From Isoetes taiwanensis (Eukaryota; Streptophyta; Lycopodiopsida; Isoetales; Isoetaceae): 64,000 nucleotides of DNA. The stretch lies in contig JAJEKV010000061.1 in NCBI GenBank assembly GCA_021234155.1, positions 2,939,950 to 3,003,949 of the forward strand. The letters are read 5' to 3'. Under the pieces are notes generated by a model that saw only the letters and a program-made list of their open reading frames with translations, ran no database searches and was not told where the DNA came from. A program made the position numbers and the translations under genes. Positions 25,475 through 36,800 of this stretch are shown piece after piece (positions within the stretch are counted from its first letter, which is position 1; every line of letters begins with the position of its first letter).

Positions 25475-25681
25475 ACTGCATTATAGAGAGTAGATACATG
25501 ACGAAACAAGCTTTCGATGAAAACGCAGACCCAAATTCTGTTTTGTTCCTCCAAAATTTGTGAAAGTTTGAAACCCCAGCATTTGCAAAAGTTGAATATA
25601 CTTTAAAAGGCAAGTTGCCACTAGAAAAGTTGTGGGAGTTGAACCGAATTATTTCTTTTTCCAATAGCTGGAATAGTGTGG

Positions 25682-25815
25682 AAGAATAGAATAGAAATTT
25701 TAACGTCCACAGATACCAAGAGGCCATGGGACTTATATAATGGGCTAGTACAACTATTACTTTTTGGTTTAAAAAAACCCGCCTCGAAAGGTTTTCAAGG
25801 GAAAAAACTTGGCAG
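25682..25815 (-). mobile_element. 3' end of a microsatellite-tailed LINE, minus strand, about 130 bp
   Basis: Read on the minus strand, the fragment has a tccctt-gaaaacctttcg-aggcgggtttttt stretch, then gtcccatgg, then tgtggacgttaaaattt, then TCTAT units. The same order occurs at 45985-46130 (tccctcgaaaacccttcgg, gtcccatagg, cgtggacgctaaaaacc, TATTC units). This is a severely 5'-truncated copy. It faces the tail at 25474 across about 210 bp. Confidence 0.75.
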
Positions 25816-26039
25816 TAATGATGATACTAGACAATCAAGAACAAATAAGTAGATCATGGTAACTATTGAGGGTCAGGAATCATATTCCCAACCATTGTAC
25901 GAAAACCCTTCCCCAGTACGAAACAATTGGACAAACTTTATGACGCTAAATGGATAGTTTGTATGTTGGATGAAATTCTCCATATATCTAAGAAGCTATG
26001 TGATCGCGCTTGATGTTGGAGAGAGTTGAGGGGGTATGA

Positions 26040-27177
26040 TAATTTGGAGCATAATCATAAGAAGATGAAATCCTCCTTTAACAAAAGGAGCGGAGAGAAG
26101 AAATATTATATAGACATTGAATAAATTTAAGCGTACGCAATTTTACATATTACCGAATTGCGATGGTTTTTTTTTTCCTTATATTCACAAGATTGATGGA
26201 GTTGAGTCAGTAGTCCAATGTAGATATGGTAAAGTAAAACAACAAGATGTTGATTATTGTCATGAATTCCACTACAAGGTTTATCTACACGACACTAAAA
26301 TCAATACAACTAAATGCAAATCTCTTTGTAGAGCACATGGCAAATGCATAAACAAATGCAGATACAGATAAACATGATAAACTAGAAATTCAGATACATA
26401 TAAATAAATGCATGGCATTTAGAAAAAAAGGCAAAAACAAATATATGTCATTCAAATAAAAGTTTGATTCAAAAAGCAAATCATGTATGATAATGAGCTT
26501 TTGATTAAAAAAATAACCTGCCAAAGTTTTCACCAATCTCCAAAGGCCAGGAAGCTCTTCTAGAAAAGGATCTTTGATGAAATATCAACTCCAGATGATC
26601 TTCTCAATCTAAGAGATCTCTTTTATACTTGCAACAGGGAGAGAGAGAAATAGAGAGGCAGACGTAAGACCAGATTATAAACAAACGAGGGAATACCTGA
26701 TATTGAAATTAATGGACAGATTCTTGGCCAACTCATCAATCCAAAGAATATGGCTGATTCTAGGGCTATGCTAACATGCAAATGGAGGAAGCTTTCTTGG
26801 GGAGGAAAGCATTCTAAAGAAGATCAAGATGCAAGAATGAATCAGGTCATTGATCCAAAATATGAATGGTTAGATTTAAGTATGTGCTCGACTTCTTGGC
26901 ACGAATTTCAAGAAATCTGATGGATCGTGGATCACACACAATCCTTTGGCAATATAAAAATAAATATGGAGCATCAAATTGTGGGATAGAAGGCTAAATC
27001 GATGGGTTGAAATGGCACAAAAAGGGTCCGAGCCAGCACCATTCAGGTATGCCAAAAATCACGGAAGGCTAATTGCAATCAACTGCCACACACAATCCCT
27101 CCATACGCGGTTTCAGTTGTAGCTGAATAAGGGAAACCCTAAATTTATATGACATCTGGTATGCACCATCTAGGATG
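26040..27177. other. Intergenic stretch, nothing supported
   Basis: AT-rich DNA without a recognisable gene, repeat or terminus. It may include diverged LINE sequence because a LINE ORF1 fragment follows immediately on the minus strand. Confidence 0.4.
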
Positions 27178-27930
27178 TTACATAAGCCAATCTTGTTCCA
27201 TGCTAGCACAATTCTGTTCCACGCTGATGCAAGTATGGTCAACGAAGTTACGAGAAAAGCTTATACAGTAAAGTAAATCTAAGGCAAGTGGGCTCACCCA
27301 TGATGGATGTGTCACCATTAACGGGCACCCTCCCTTATATACAATAATCTTAGTATCATTGGCACTTTCCCATACTCGGACCAGTCGGAAGGTGCCTTTG
27401 GTTTTTCGCTCCATGAGCTCAAGATCTTTTGCCAAATCTTTGGTTGTCTGCAATAATTCTGTCATAGATTTTTTGAAGGCTTGATTTTTTAAACTACAAC
27501 AATCGTCCTTTGAATGTCCTAACTTGACTCGAATGAATTAATAGGTCAAGTTCTTAGAGCCTGTTAACCGTGTTCTAAACAAGATCTTAGTCGCTAGCTC
27601 TCCCTTCCGCATATTGCTTCTCAAGCCTTGATATTTCCTACTGATATGCAAGGATTTGGCCTTCCTTTTTTATTCCCATGCGTTTATTGCTATATTCTAT
27701 TGGTGATATCAAAGGCAAGTATAAGATCACGTATTTTTTTCCATGCAAGGTCATTTTTCTGCTCAAATTTGAATATGAGTTTCCAATCCTTGTTCCTGGG
27801 TTGAAGGTTCATTATCCTTGGGCTCATATATGGATGTTGGAAGGACCCCACTTGTTAGTAAGTTTAGATCTCATTTTGGAGGAGAAGGATGCAAATGCCT
27901 GGTCCCAAACTTAGATCTTGGCAAGAAAGA
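27178..27930 (-). pseudogene. LINE ORF1 N-terminal fragment, related to 10704-8638
   Basis: The minus strand carries S-M-T-E-L-L-Q-T-T-K-D-L, then K-T-K-G-T-F-R-L-V-R-V-W-E-S-A-N-D, matching the ORF1 of the 7.1-kb LINE (S-M-T-E-M-L-R-A-A-K-G-L, then K-A-S-F-R-L-V-K-I-W-E-E-A-D-D). Upstream, around 27490, the shared D-D-C-C-S-L-K-N-Q segment can also be read. After the W-E-S-A-N-D segment the similarity ends. The frame is broken upstream. It is a dead partial copy of the same LINE family. Confidence 0.7.
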
Positions 27931-28094
27931 AGCCCAAAGATTTGACAATAAAGTCTGATTATGAACAATTTTGATTGAAAAAGCAAAAGTCTGTCCATGA
28001 AATCATGGTTTTTCTGGATGGTTTCAAGAAATCCAGAGGAGTTGATTCCAGAAACCTAAGGTTAATCTATCTCTAGATGTTGATATGACCCAGA

Positions 28095-28925
28095 TTCTAA
28101 TAAGAAAAAAAACTACAAAATGCCCTTATGTTTTGACGAAATTCACCAAATGCCCTTAACTTTTCATAATTTTGGTCAACATACAATGTATTTTGTATTT
28201 TTGTAAATTATTCATTGACCCTTAAGATTTACGTTAATTCCTCAAATGCCCCTATGTTTCATTGAAATACCCAAAATGCCCTTGAGAGCAATAACGTGTG
28301 TTTTTTTTTTCAAATTTTAAAAGTTGTAATTTTACAAAGTACCCTTAAGTTTTAAGCAAATTATTGAAATGACCTTGAACAACATCTTACTGCTGTTGGA
28401 GGCAACATCATACCTAGAACAGTGGGAACAATAATAGGGCGCATGATCTTTCTATAGGTTGCAGAGTAAGAAGTGAGTAAAAAGGCTTGGTGAATCTCCA
28501 GAATCGTGAGAGCTTATGCGCGCCAGAATTGTGAGAGACTGATCCTTCAAAAAATCTTGAAAAAACAGAATCGGTGCAAAATCATGAGAGCCTAAGAGAA
28601 AAAATCGATGGAGCAAGCTAAAATTAATGGAGCAAAATGAGTTTCAATTAGAAGTAAATTTGATGGAGCCTCTTGTGCCTTCCTTTTTCTTTTTGAGGAA
28701 CCATGCACACAAGTAGGCGTTGATCCAAAAACGGCGCCAAAACATATCCATTAAAAAACGGCGGGCCGTTGAATACGAAAAACTGAAGGGCATTTTGTGA
28801 AACTTGAAATGTTACCAAAAGATATACGTTGACCAAGGGCATTTAGTAAAATGATGAAAAGTTAGGGGCATCTGGTGAAATTCATCAAAACATAAGGGCA
28901 TTTTGTAGTTTTTCCCTTCTAATAA
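28095..28925. mobile_element. Non-coding Mutator-like (MULE) element with 9-bp TSD
   Basis: The element spans 28104-28916 (813 bp). Exact 9-bp TTCTAATAA copies flank it at 28095-28103 and 28917-28925; 9 bp is the usual Mutator TSD. The terminal inverted repeats start G-A/G-rich then AAAAACTACAAAATGCCC and stay recognisable for about 70 bp, including a shared ttttcat and ggtcaac. Inside, the word aaatgccc recurs several times. No transposase is present; a 64-codon minus-strand ORF (28842-28648) has no recognised domain. This is a non-autonomous MULE. Confidence 0.88.
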
Positions 28926-29192
28926 TAGCCCAGACCTGGGGCACAAGTACAACTCCAGGGATCAGATTTTGGAGAATAGTAGAGGTAAAGACCTCTGCCT
29001 CATCCATCGAATTTGTCCCCTTTCTTGAGGCGCCAGCAAGGTCGCCCACGAAGACGTTCAGTCATTCCCCCCCTCCCTTCCTCCTCCTTAACAACCTTCA
29101 AATGCAACGTAAAACTACAATACATCCATTCATAATCTCATAATTAAGAACCAGCATAAAATTTAACATCCATCTGTCCAAACAATGGTTAG

Positions 29193-30376
29193 TTCCTTGT
29201 AATGTTCCTTAAACACCCTGGCCCGCCTAACCAACTGGCCAAAACATCCAGATATTTATGGAAAATCCATTCCACCCTCTTATGGTGATATCAAGAAATG
29301 CCACACCAAGATCTACTTGACCGATCTCCCATGGGTACCTTGCAATCTCTCCTACTAGAACTATGCTCGCCCTCGAGCATCATAATACCATCAAGAACCT
29401 TTACAAGATGGACTTCATACATATAGGCATCCATGGAGACTCAAATTCGAGACTCGGCTGATATGGCACTAGCTTGGGGGTGTGGCTCAGAGAAAGGATT
29501 TGCAGAAACAAACACAGAGGCAAGGGTTTTTTTATTAACTTTGATTGTATGTTAAGCCTTAGGCATTTTTAAATTATAAATTACAATAGGGAACCATCGA
29601 AACAAAAAAAAGGTTATAAAGGAACTATTGAAATCTAAAGTAACCGTTTAAATAAAACAACGAATCAGTAACAAGTGTTAAAAAAAAGAAACAAAAGGGG
29701 GCATCGCGACCTGCGGCAAATAGAATTGCCGGATCAGCTATCCTTTAAGCTGGAAAAGGTCTGAAGTGCCCGGAATTAGCTCTTGGCTATTCTAGCAGGC
29801 CGGATTGCTGAAAAAGGCAGTCGAATTTAGCTTAAGAGGAAAAAGGTAAACCCAGTTATAGCTTATAAACACCTTTTAGAAAAGCATAAAAAGTCATTGA
29901 TCTGCAGAATTATGGAGCCGGAACTGTCTGGTATGAGATAGAAGTCTGCCTATAGTAGATCTTTTGACAATTTGTGGTTGAATTAAGTGCTTCCTCTAAC
30001 TCTAGAGAATTCCAGAGAATCCCAGAGAGGCTATCCAGTTGGTTAGCAGACTCTCAGAATTGGGAGGAATTTGAGCTTAGACTTGCCGTGTTTGCAAATC
30101 AAAGCCCGGTTGGGGGGATAAGTTGTGCCGAGAGATTTTAATCTGGAGATTCCAGGTTGTTTTGAATAACCGTGTTTGATAGTTTTGCAGACAGAAAAAC
30201 CGTTTGTATCACCGGCTTTGATACTAAATGTAATGTTCCTTAATTACCCCGTCCTAACTAACTGGCCAAAACATCCAGATGTTTATGGAAAATCCATCCC
30301 ACCCTCTTATGGTGGTATCAGGATATGCCAGACCAAGATCTACTCAAGCGGTCTCCCATGGGTCTGTTACATTCCT
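29193..30376 (-). mobile_element. TRIM-like miniature LTR retrotransposon, 1.17 kb, 5-bp TSD
   Basis: Direct repeats of about 145 bp (29198-29344 and 30229-30371) share TG...CA ends when read on minus (TGTAAC... to ...ATTACA) and enclose 884 bp of non-coding DNA. The pentamer TTCCT flanks both sides (29193-29197, 30372-30376). In minus orientation, the DNA just inside the 30.2-kb repeat reads TTTAGTATCAAAGCCGG. This is close to the initiator-tRNA-Met primer-binding sequence used by plant retrotransposons. A purine-rich tract (gtaggagagat) precedes the other repeat. No gag or pol is present, so it must have been mobilised in trans. Confidence 0.85.
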
Positions 30377-30470
30377 ACCTAGGAATTCAAGCTATGTTGG
30401 TTTCCTGGTTAGAACCATTATCTCGACAGGTCTCCATCTTCTTGGTGTGTAGGGCAGCTCCTCCTCTTCC

Positions 30471-30720
30471 AAGCTTCCCCAAATCAATTTGAGACAAATT
30501 GGAGATGATTTTCCAATTTGGTTCAACTTCAATTAGCAGCTTCCCCTTGGGCAATTTAAGTCAAGTGGAAGTTGCTAATCTAAGTTTACATAGCTAAATT
30601 TCAAAAAATAATTAATTTACTACACTTATAATATGTAATTAGCATATCTATCTATGTCTTATTTAATTATTAGCATGAATAATTAGTATAACTATTAATT
30701 TTTCATGGTGACATATCACG
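30471..30720. mobile_element. Retroelement LTR/UTR-like remnant
   Basis: CCCAAATCAATTTG and CCAATTTGG words followed by an AT-rich stretch ending in ttcatggtgacatatcacg. The order resembles 4321-4548 joined to 11665-11760. Boundaries are uncertain. Confidence 0.35.
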
Positions 30721-30721
30721 T

Positions 30722-31318
30722 TGTTGACGGATTTTCCCCACAATCCCCAACAAGTGGCCTCAAGAGGCAAAAATCAAGATCACTAGTGCTGCAACAAGAA
30801 GAGGAAGAAAAATCGAGAGAGAAAGCAAAGAGAATCTGGGCCCAAATTTCTTTTATATAATAAAAGGAAAAGAACTACAAATGAATGAGCCCTCCATGCC
30901 TCTGAAACATGGAGGGCCTCTGATCTTGAACCAAGCAAGAGGCTGCCACCCTCCTGCAAGATTCGTGGAGCAGGGAAAGAGGAGGAGCTCGTGCTTCTCA
31001 TTTTTCTTTTATAATTCTTGCCCCTTAATCTCATCCATCCATCTCAACCACTTCATCTCCACCATCCTTTTTTGCCTCTTCATCTTTACCCTTCATTTCT
31101 GCCTCTTCATCCTAGCCTTAGATAATGTACCCCTCTTCAACCACTAACAAAAATCTTAGAAGCCCTTAAATTTAAACAACTAGATCTAGGCCCTTTAATT
31201 TTTTGGTGCCTTAGACCTTTACAACATTTGGGCTTTATAATTGACCGCCCTTCACCTTTAAGCATACAAGATTACATGGTTTTACCATGTTGACCGAGTG
31301 CCAAAAACCCGGTCAACA
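30722..31318 (-). mobile_element. Long terminal repeat, 597 bp, TGTTGAC...GTCAACA
   Basis: The segment begins TGTTGACGGATTTTCCCCAC and ends CCGGTCAACA, so both strands start TGTTGAC. A near-identical, inverted copy lacking about 30 bp at one end is at 46204-46772. An 88-codon frame through both copies differs by a single residue. The first 31 bp also recur at 44421-44451. Orientation is assigned as minus because the DNA just outside 31318, read on minus, is GGGCGAGA, a plausible polypurine tract. No flanking 5-bp TSD was found, consistent with one LTR of a longer, rearranged element. Confidence 0.75.
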
Positions 31319-31455
31319 TCTCGCCCAAACAAAAAATGGGCCGGTCCCCTCGGCCCAAATGCTTCAACTTCTTCTCCATTTGAGTACAATGATTTGGAGG
31401 TTTTAGGCTGTACTCCAACACCATAGAATGATAATAAAACTTTGGAGGTTTTAGG
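31319..31455 (-). mobile_element. LTR-element interior, left part, with one 47-bp unit
   Basis: The stretch contains cgcccaaacaaaaaatg, which recurs near 43465, and one unit of the 47-bp minisatellite (31409-31455) that is tandem at 43132-43310. The two parts of the interior are separated by the ORF1-only LINE and its transposon. Confidence 0.55.
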
Positions 31456-32398
31456 AAGGAAGGAAGGAAGGAAGGAAGGAAGGAAGAAATTTTAATGTCC
31501 ACGGAACCCAATCGGGTTATGGGACCAGAACAAACAAAGGCATAAGCCCTAACAGAACAGAGGGCCGAAGCCCAAAAAACAGAACATGGGGTCTAAGCCC
31601 CGTTACAACACACAAATAAAGGAAACTGAACCAACCCGAAAAAACAGGGAGCCCGTGGCTATGCCAAAACTGTCCAGGGATCAGCCGGCCACTGATCCCG
31701 AATGATAGCCTGGCCTCCCCTATACACTGCCCATTTCCGCTGTAGGCGAGCCTCGCGCACTCGACATAGCTCTTCTTTCCGCCTGCAAAGCTGTGCTGGG
31801 GTCAAATCTTCCTGAACAGAGAAGGTGGTTCCCTTCAAATGATTGCCATGCCGTAAGATGTGCAGCCTGGAAAGAGCATCCTGAAAGCAGACCAAGAGAT
31901 GACGGGGGCGGTCGGGTCATGCTGCTCCAACTCGCTGGGCCGAAAGGATGCCGTCGGCAGGTATGTGCATCACCGACCAAAAAGAGGCAGCCTCATCCAG
32001 AGAAAGCGCGAAGTTACCCGCCTCCTTCGCACCTACAATACGCAAGGTCGTGGTCGATGCATGTTCTCGCGGCCCTACCAAACTCGTATATGGGACCTCG
32101 GCATGGGCAAGGGCAACAAATCCTCAAAGGAGGTTGTGCGAGCATTGAGACCGGTTCATCAGTCCCGTGCATAGCATCGGCCGCAGCATAGCACTCACAT
32201 GGTCGTGGCAAGGGCCCCGTGCTGAACCGTGAAACATTATCGCGGATCGGCCGAAGCAGCCCCCGCCCGATCAGAAAGCAATAACTCAAGAAGTTGTACC
32301 CATCCTTCTAGTGGCAACTGAGCAGATGTCTCTGTGAGAGTAACGGTAGAGCGGACCGTGTGGATCCTGGCAAGTATCCCTGAAGGCAAACACTGGAG

Positions 32399-32423
32399 GG
32401 TGAAAGCATGTTGTAGTAGAACA
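32399..32423. repeat. Left terminal inverted repeat of the 9.8-kb transposon
   Basis: The 25 bp begin GGTGAAAGCATGTTGTAGT and end aGAACA. They match the complement of 42163-42187 at 24 of 25 positions. Confidence 0.8.
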
Positions 32424-33200
32424 CCCTGGGTGTCCCCCCTGTCCCCCCTAAAAATGTGGTGGGAGATATCAAATTTGTGGTGCGATTTTAAATGTTTGTT
32501 TGGCGCCTAGTGCATGTACTGCCCGGATTCAATCATTTCTTGAACTGCAACAACCCGATTCCTACGCCACCCGTCCCATTCCAATTTCCTACGCCACCCA
32601 TCCCATTCCAATCTCCACCGAACCGATTTCTAAACCCACGACCCACCCGCCTTTCACGCTACCACGGCTATGGCGCTTAATCCGGTTGTGGATCAATCCG
32701 TTCATACCTTCAATCATTTAATTTGGAAGCAAATCGCCTAAAATCTCAAACCGGAGCACGTGTAAGAGAAAGAGAACTCCAGAACAAGAACGAGATCATA
32801 AAAGACGCCAAAGGAAAAGACAAAGGGAAGCTAAAGAAGAATTAGCAAAAATTGCATCAGCAGAGGGAGGATCCACCAGAACGGCCTCTACTAGGCGTCG
32901 GATGGTATTAAAATTGTTATCTTCATTTCATAGCACCACTAAAGGCTTGTCTAACAAATGATAAGAAAGAGGTTTTACTAGATTATCTCGGGATGACACA
33001 ATGGACAATGATACTTGGCTTAAGAGTCGAAAGATTTGCAAGCCAAGAGCATTGTGGTTAGCAACCTCGTGGCTTCCATTCAACTTGTGAAGAAGTCTAA
33101 CAAAGAATGACGGTTTAGCGACCAAGAGTAGTTGCCTTGCTATGGCCGTAAGAGGAAGCATTAATACCGAAAGTGCTAATCCGTCGGTGCTTTCGGGGTT

Positions 33201-35947
33201 TTGGTAAACTATTTGGGTGTTCATCCTAGGAATCTTACCAAAGCAAAATTGAAGAGGGAAGAGATAGATTGCAAATCGGGGAAATGGGTTTTGTACAAAA
33301 GAGTTAGAAGAGCGGATGCAATTCCCAATTCTGTCATAGAACTTGTGCAGCAATTTTGGACCGAAAACAGTAGGGTCTCTCCAAATGCAAAGGATGTTAA
33401 GTTCAGAAGATTGGAACGAAATGTAAGAGAGGATCATGCCACTCACTATCCGGAAGAATCACGCGTTTATTTCATTTCTTCATCTTCACCACATTTTTAT
33501 TGTTAATGTGGTATGTGGTATGTGGTTAGTGATTGCTTGTGATATGTGGTTGCTTTGTGGTGAGGCACGTGGTGTGAAATAAATCTTTGTCAATATATGC
33601 TTTGTGGTGCCTAGTGTGGTGAATAACATGGTGTAAAATACATCTTTGTAATATATGTTATGTGGTACCTAGTGTGGTGAATAAAATGGTGTAAAATAAA
33701 TCTTTGTAATATATGCTATGTGGTCCCTAGTGTGGTGAATAACATGGTGTGGTGCCTAGTGTGGTGCCTAGTGTGGTGAAAAATATGGTGTAAAATAAAT
33801 CTTTGTAATATATTCTATGTGGTGCCTAGTGTGGTGAATAACGAGGTGTAAGATGAATGTCCATAATATATGCTATGTGGTGCCTAGTGTGGTGAAAAAT
33901 ATGGTGTACAATAAATTATGTAATATATGCGTTGTGGTGCCTAGTGTGGTGAATAAGGAGGTGTAAGATGAATGTCCGTAATATATGCTATGTGGTGCCT
34001 AGTGTGGTGGAAAATGTAGTGTGCAATAAATATCTTTGATCACCTTGTTATCTTCCTTGCGCTTGCAATTGTTCAGAAATTCAAGACGGAACATCCTAGT
34101 GTTATGATCAAAACAGAGGGATGTTTGAAAAGTCGAAACCATGGTTTGTTGTAAAATTAAAGGACTTCAATAGTTCTTCTTTGTATATACCATGTTAGAA
34201 TGCAGATGCTAATAGATGGCTTCAATAGTATGAGAACTAAGCACCCAAAAGTCTGCAAAACGCACTTGTCGCCTTTGCGTGTCGGACATATATGGTGAAT
34301 GCATGCCCAATACAAAATAAGTAGCACAAGAAGTCCGTGGCGGGAATTTTATGTGAGAAAACTAGCTTCCAACCTTACCATAATAGGGAATGCATTCGGT
34401 GAGTGTAAAGAGTGTGGGATTAAGAAGTTCCCTATCCGCCCACATGAACAATCTAGTGATAGTGGCATGGTGAAGTGGGAATACCTAGACTATGAAAAAA
34501 CTCGTATTCAGAGATGGCAAAGAAGAAGTCTAAGCTCGTTCACCAACACAATGAAACCGCAAGTCTTCCATCGGTGAACAAAATGTTGGAGAAGCTTCCA
34601 AAATTTCCTTTACACAACTTCGATATAAGTGGCGGCGGGCCAAGACAAAGAACTCCTTGATAACTTGCCCGAGATGCTTACCTATCCGTGGTTGACTTCA
34701 AGAGAATTATACTTTTAAGGAGCGTAATGAAGTTCAAGTCCATGCTTATTTGGGTCAACAACCGATAACTATATTTGTTCAAATAACCTATCGGGTTGAT
34801 CCACGCATGCACACCATTGAGAAGGAAACACACTACTATGTGTTCTGGATGATAGGGAACATGACACACTTTTTGTTCAACATTGTTTTATGAAACATTT
34901 TGAGTACTTAAAGCGAAAGGCAATGTCCCCAAACAAAGACTATGTATTTTCGGATGATCTTTGCATCACAATTCAAAGCGGCGGATCATTTTATTTTGTT
35001 GGAAGGTACAGGTTGTGATACGAGAGGTCAACATGATGTGGAACTTCTTTGGATCAAACCATGGAAAAGGTGAACATGATGGGAAGGCAAAGCCAGAATT
35101 GAAAAGATGGATCACGAGGTCTCAAACTTAAACATCCCGACATTAAACTAGATAATGCCCATGATGTGGTGAAAATTGCAGAGAAACAATTTCAATGTGG
35201 TACATCCGAAAGTGGACTGAAAATGGAAGAAAAGTTCGAGATACTTCGGGAAATAAAACCCGAGGATATCAACAGGGAAAAAGGCTTGGGGTGCGAGACA
35301 ATTCCGAAAACCGTGCAAATTCATTCACCCATGGAATCAAGACAGAAATCCAACACGACTACATACCGAAAGCTATCATGTTTTTGCAGCAATTGTTTGG
35401 ATGGAAAATGGGACATGTGTGAGAACGAATTGTATGTAGATGAATGGGACCTTGTAGTCCTTGATCCATCCTCCAATGTTCATGCGGATGTGGAAGAGAC
35501 CCGCAAGTCTACCAGGCCACTATACTCAACCTTGGCAAATGTACTTGTAGAAGCACTTAGAGAAGGAGACAGCTTTGCAGTTGTTGCACCTAAAGGGAGC
35601 GAGGAGGATTCTGTATTTTGGATGTTGCTATGCACCAAGCCAAAATTTGAAGTTGAAAATGACTTCAAGCAGAACGGAAACTTGTTTATAAGAGGTGAAA
35701 CCGTTGTGGAGGGCATTTACTATAGAAAGAAGCCTCGGTCAAAGGTGATGTATGAGTTGTTGACAAACGAGCCAAAGTCACTTGTATTCTCTACTCAAAT
35801 TTGTGCTATTCGAAGTTCCCATGCAGCCAGATCAAGAAAGGTGCTCGAATCAAGTTTATGTGCTAGACCAGGCGGATGAGGAAAAGATTCAAGAAAACTT
35901 GCCCGAGGTTTTATCCGATGAAGATAGCATGTCCGATGAAGAATAGT
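33201..35947 (+). pseudogene. Decayed DDE-type transposase gene
   Basis: The N-terminal part (33201-33480) has A-I-P-N-S-V-I-E-L-V-Q-Q-F-W, S-R-V-S-P-N-A-K-D-V and H-A-T-H. A GTGGTG minisatellite follows, possibly an intron. Coding resumes near 34075 with F-E-K-S-K-P-W-F-V-V-K-L-K. Next come E-C-K-E-C-G-I-K-K-F-P, then F-P-L-H-N-F, then V-V-D-F and (frameshifted) E-N-Y, then N-E-V-Q-V-H-A-Y-L-G-Q-Q-P-I-T-I-F. Then come F-S-D-D, Q-F-K-A-A, H-G-K-G-E-H-D-G-K and a cysteine cluster C-F-C-S-N-C-x8-C-E-N. The C terminus is acidic (S-D-E-D-S-M-S-D-E-E, stop at 35945-35947). This order (D-x-x-E-N-Y, then S-D-x-x-x-Q-F-K, then H-G-K-G-x-x-D-G-x-x-K, then a C-x-C-x-x-C cluster) is one I associate with a transposase family seen in animal and some plant genomes; I cannot name it securely. 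At least four frameshifts make it inactive. Confidence 0.6.
33507..34050. repeat. GTGGTG minisatellite, about 58-bp units
   Basis: About eight units of a 58-bp motif (tatgctatgtggtgcctag, tgtggtgaataacatggtg, taaaataaatctttgtaata) lie between two coding parts of the transposase. Some units are partial or joined head to tail with short deletions. Confidence 0.85.
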
Positions 35948-36254
35948 TTGAACACATTCTTACAAAAGTTAGGAAATGATTCGTAAATTTTGAATATGTT
36001 GTTGTGTCTTGCCTTGTTTGGGAATAATATAAGAAACTCAATTCCATGCTCAATTGTATTTTGATGTCCCTTGTTTCAATGTAATATGTTTGCTTCTGAT
36101 GTAATATGTAATTGTATTTTGATGTCCCTGATGTAACATGCCCCAGGTTCACCACATGTTTCATCACATGTGTTTCACCACATGTGGTGACACATGTGTT
36201 TCACTACATGTTTCACCACGTGTTTCATCTGTCTCTTCTCCCGACACAGATAGA

Positions 36255-36800
36255 TCCTTCTGAACAGCTTTTCTACTGAACAGAGGCGGATATTAGAGGA
36301 GCGGAGGACCCATGAATTCCGAGGTATTCTAGGCTTAAAACATAGGTTAATTCCTGATGGGCTTAAAGAATTAGAAGCCAAGGCAGTGATAGGCGGTTGC
36401 CTTTCTTATTACTAATGATGTTGTTTTACACAGATGCAGTCAGGAGACTTAACAGAGCTGGTGCAGCCGACAGGGTTCTGGGGGTGGCGTATGATTCTGA
36501 GGATGAGTTCGCAGCTCTCCCCATGCTTGAGGAAGAGGATATGTTCATCGAACTAAAGCAGGAAATGATCCATGCTTCAGCCATTAAAAAAGTGCTCAAC
36601 AAAGCCACCGCATGGAGACACAACAACCGAGACAATACTTTGTGAATCTGTATCATAAGTGGGAGCAGAAACGAGAAGCTCATGTTTTAGTGTTGCTGGA
36701 TTTCACCAACTATTCAGCAGAAAAACTTGATGAAATCTTGGACATACTTGGAAGAAGAAGAGTTACAGATCTCACAATGCAGGATCTGATTGAGGCCCAG
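36255..36800 (+). pseudogene. Candidate captured host-gene fragment inside the transposon
   Basis: Three adjoining frames look like real protein. The first reads R-R-I-L-E-E-R-R-T-H-E-F-R-G-I-L-G-L-K-H (36265-36395). The second (36434-36645) reads D-A-V-R-R-L-N-R-A-G-A-A-D-R-V-L-G then D-E-F-A-A-L-P-M-L-E-E-E-D. The third (about 36635-36800) reads N-L-Y-H-K-W-E-Q-K-R-E-A-H-V then A-E-K-L-D-E-I-L-D-I-L-G-R-R. The first two are joined across a 38-bp gap with GT-AG ends, too short for a normal plant intron. The third follows after a frameshift. Codon quality is higher than the surroundings. I do not recognise the protein. Confidence 0.4.

Noticed and set aside
31793-32191. Plus-strand 132-codon GC-rich ORFs
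   Set aside because: They overlap the minus-strand LINE ORF1. GC-rich DNA has few stops on either strand.
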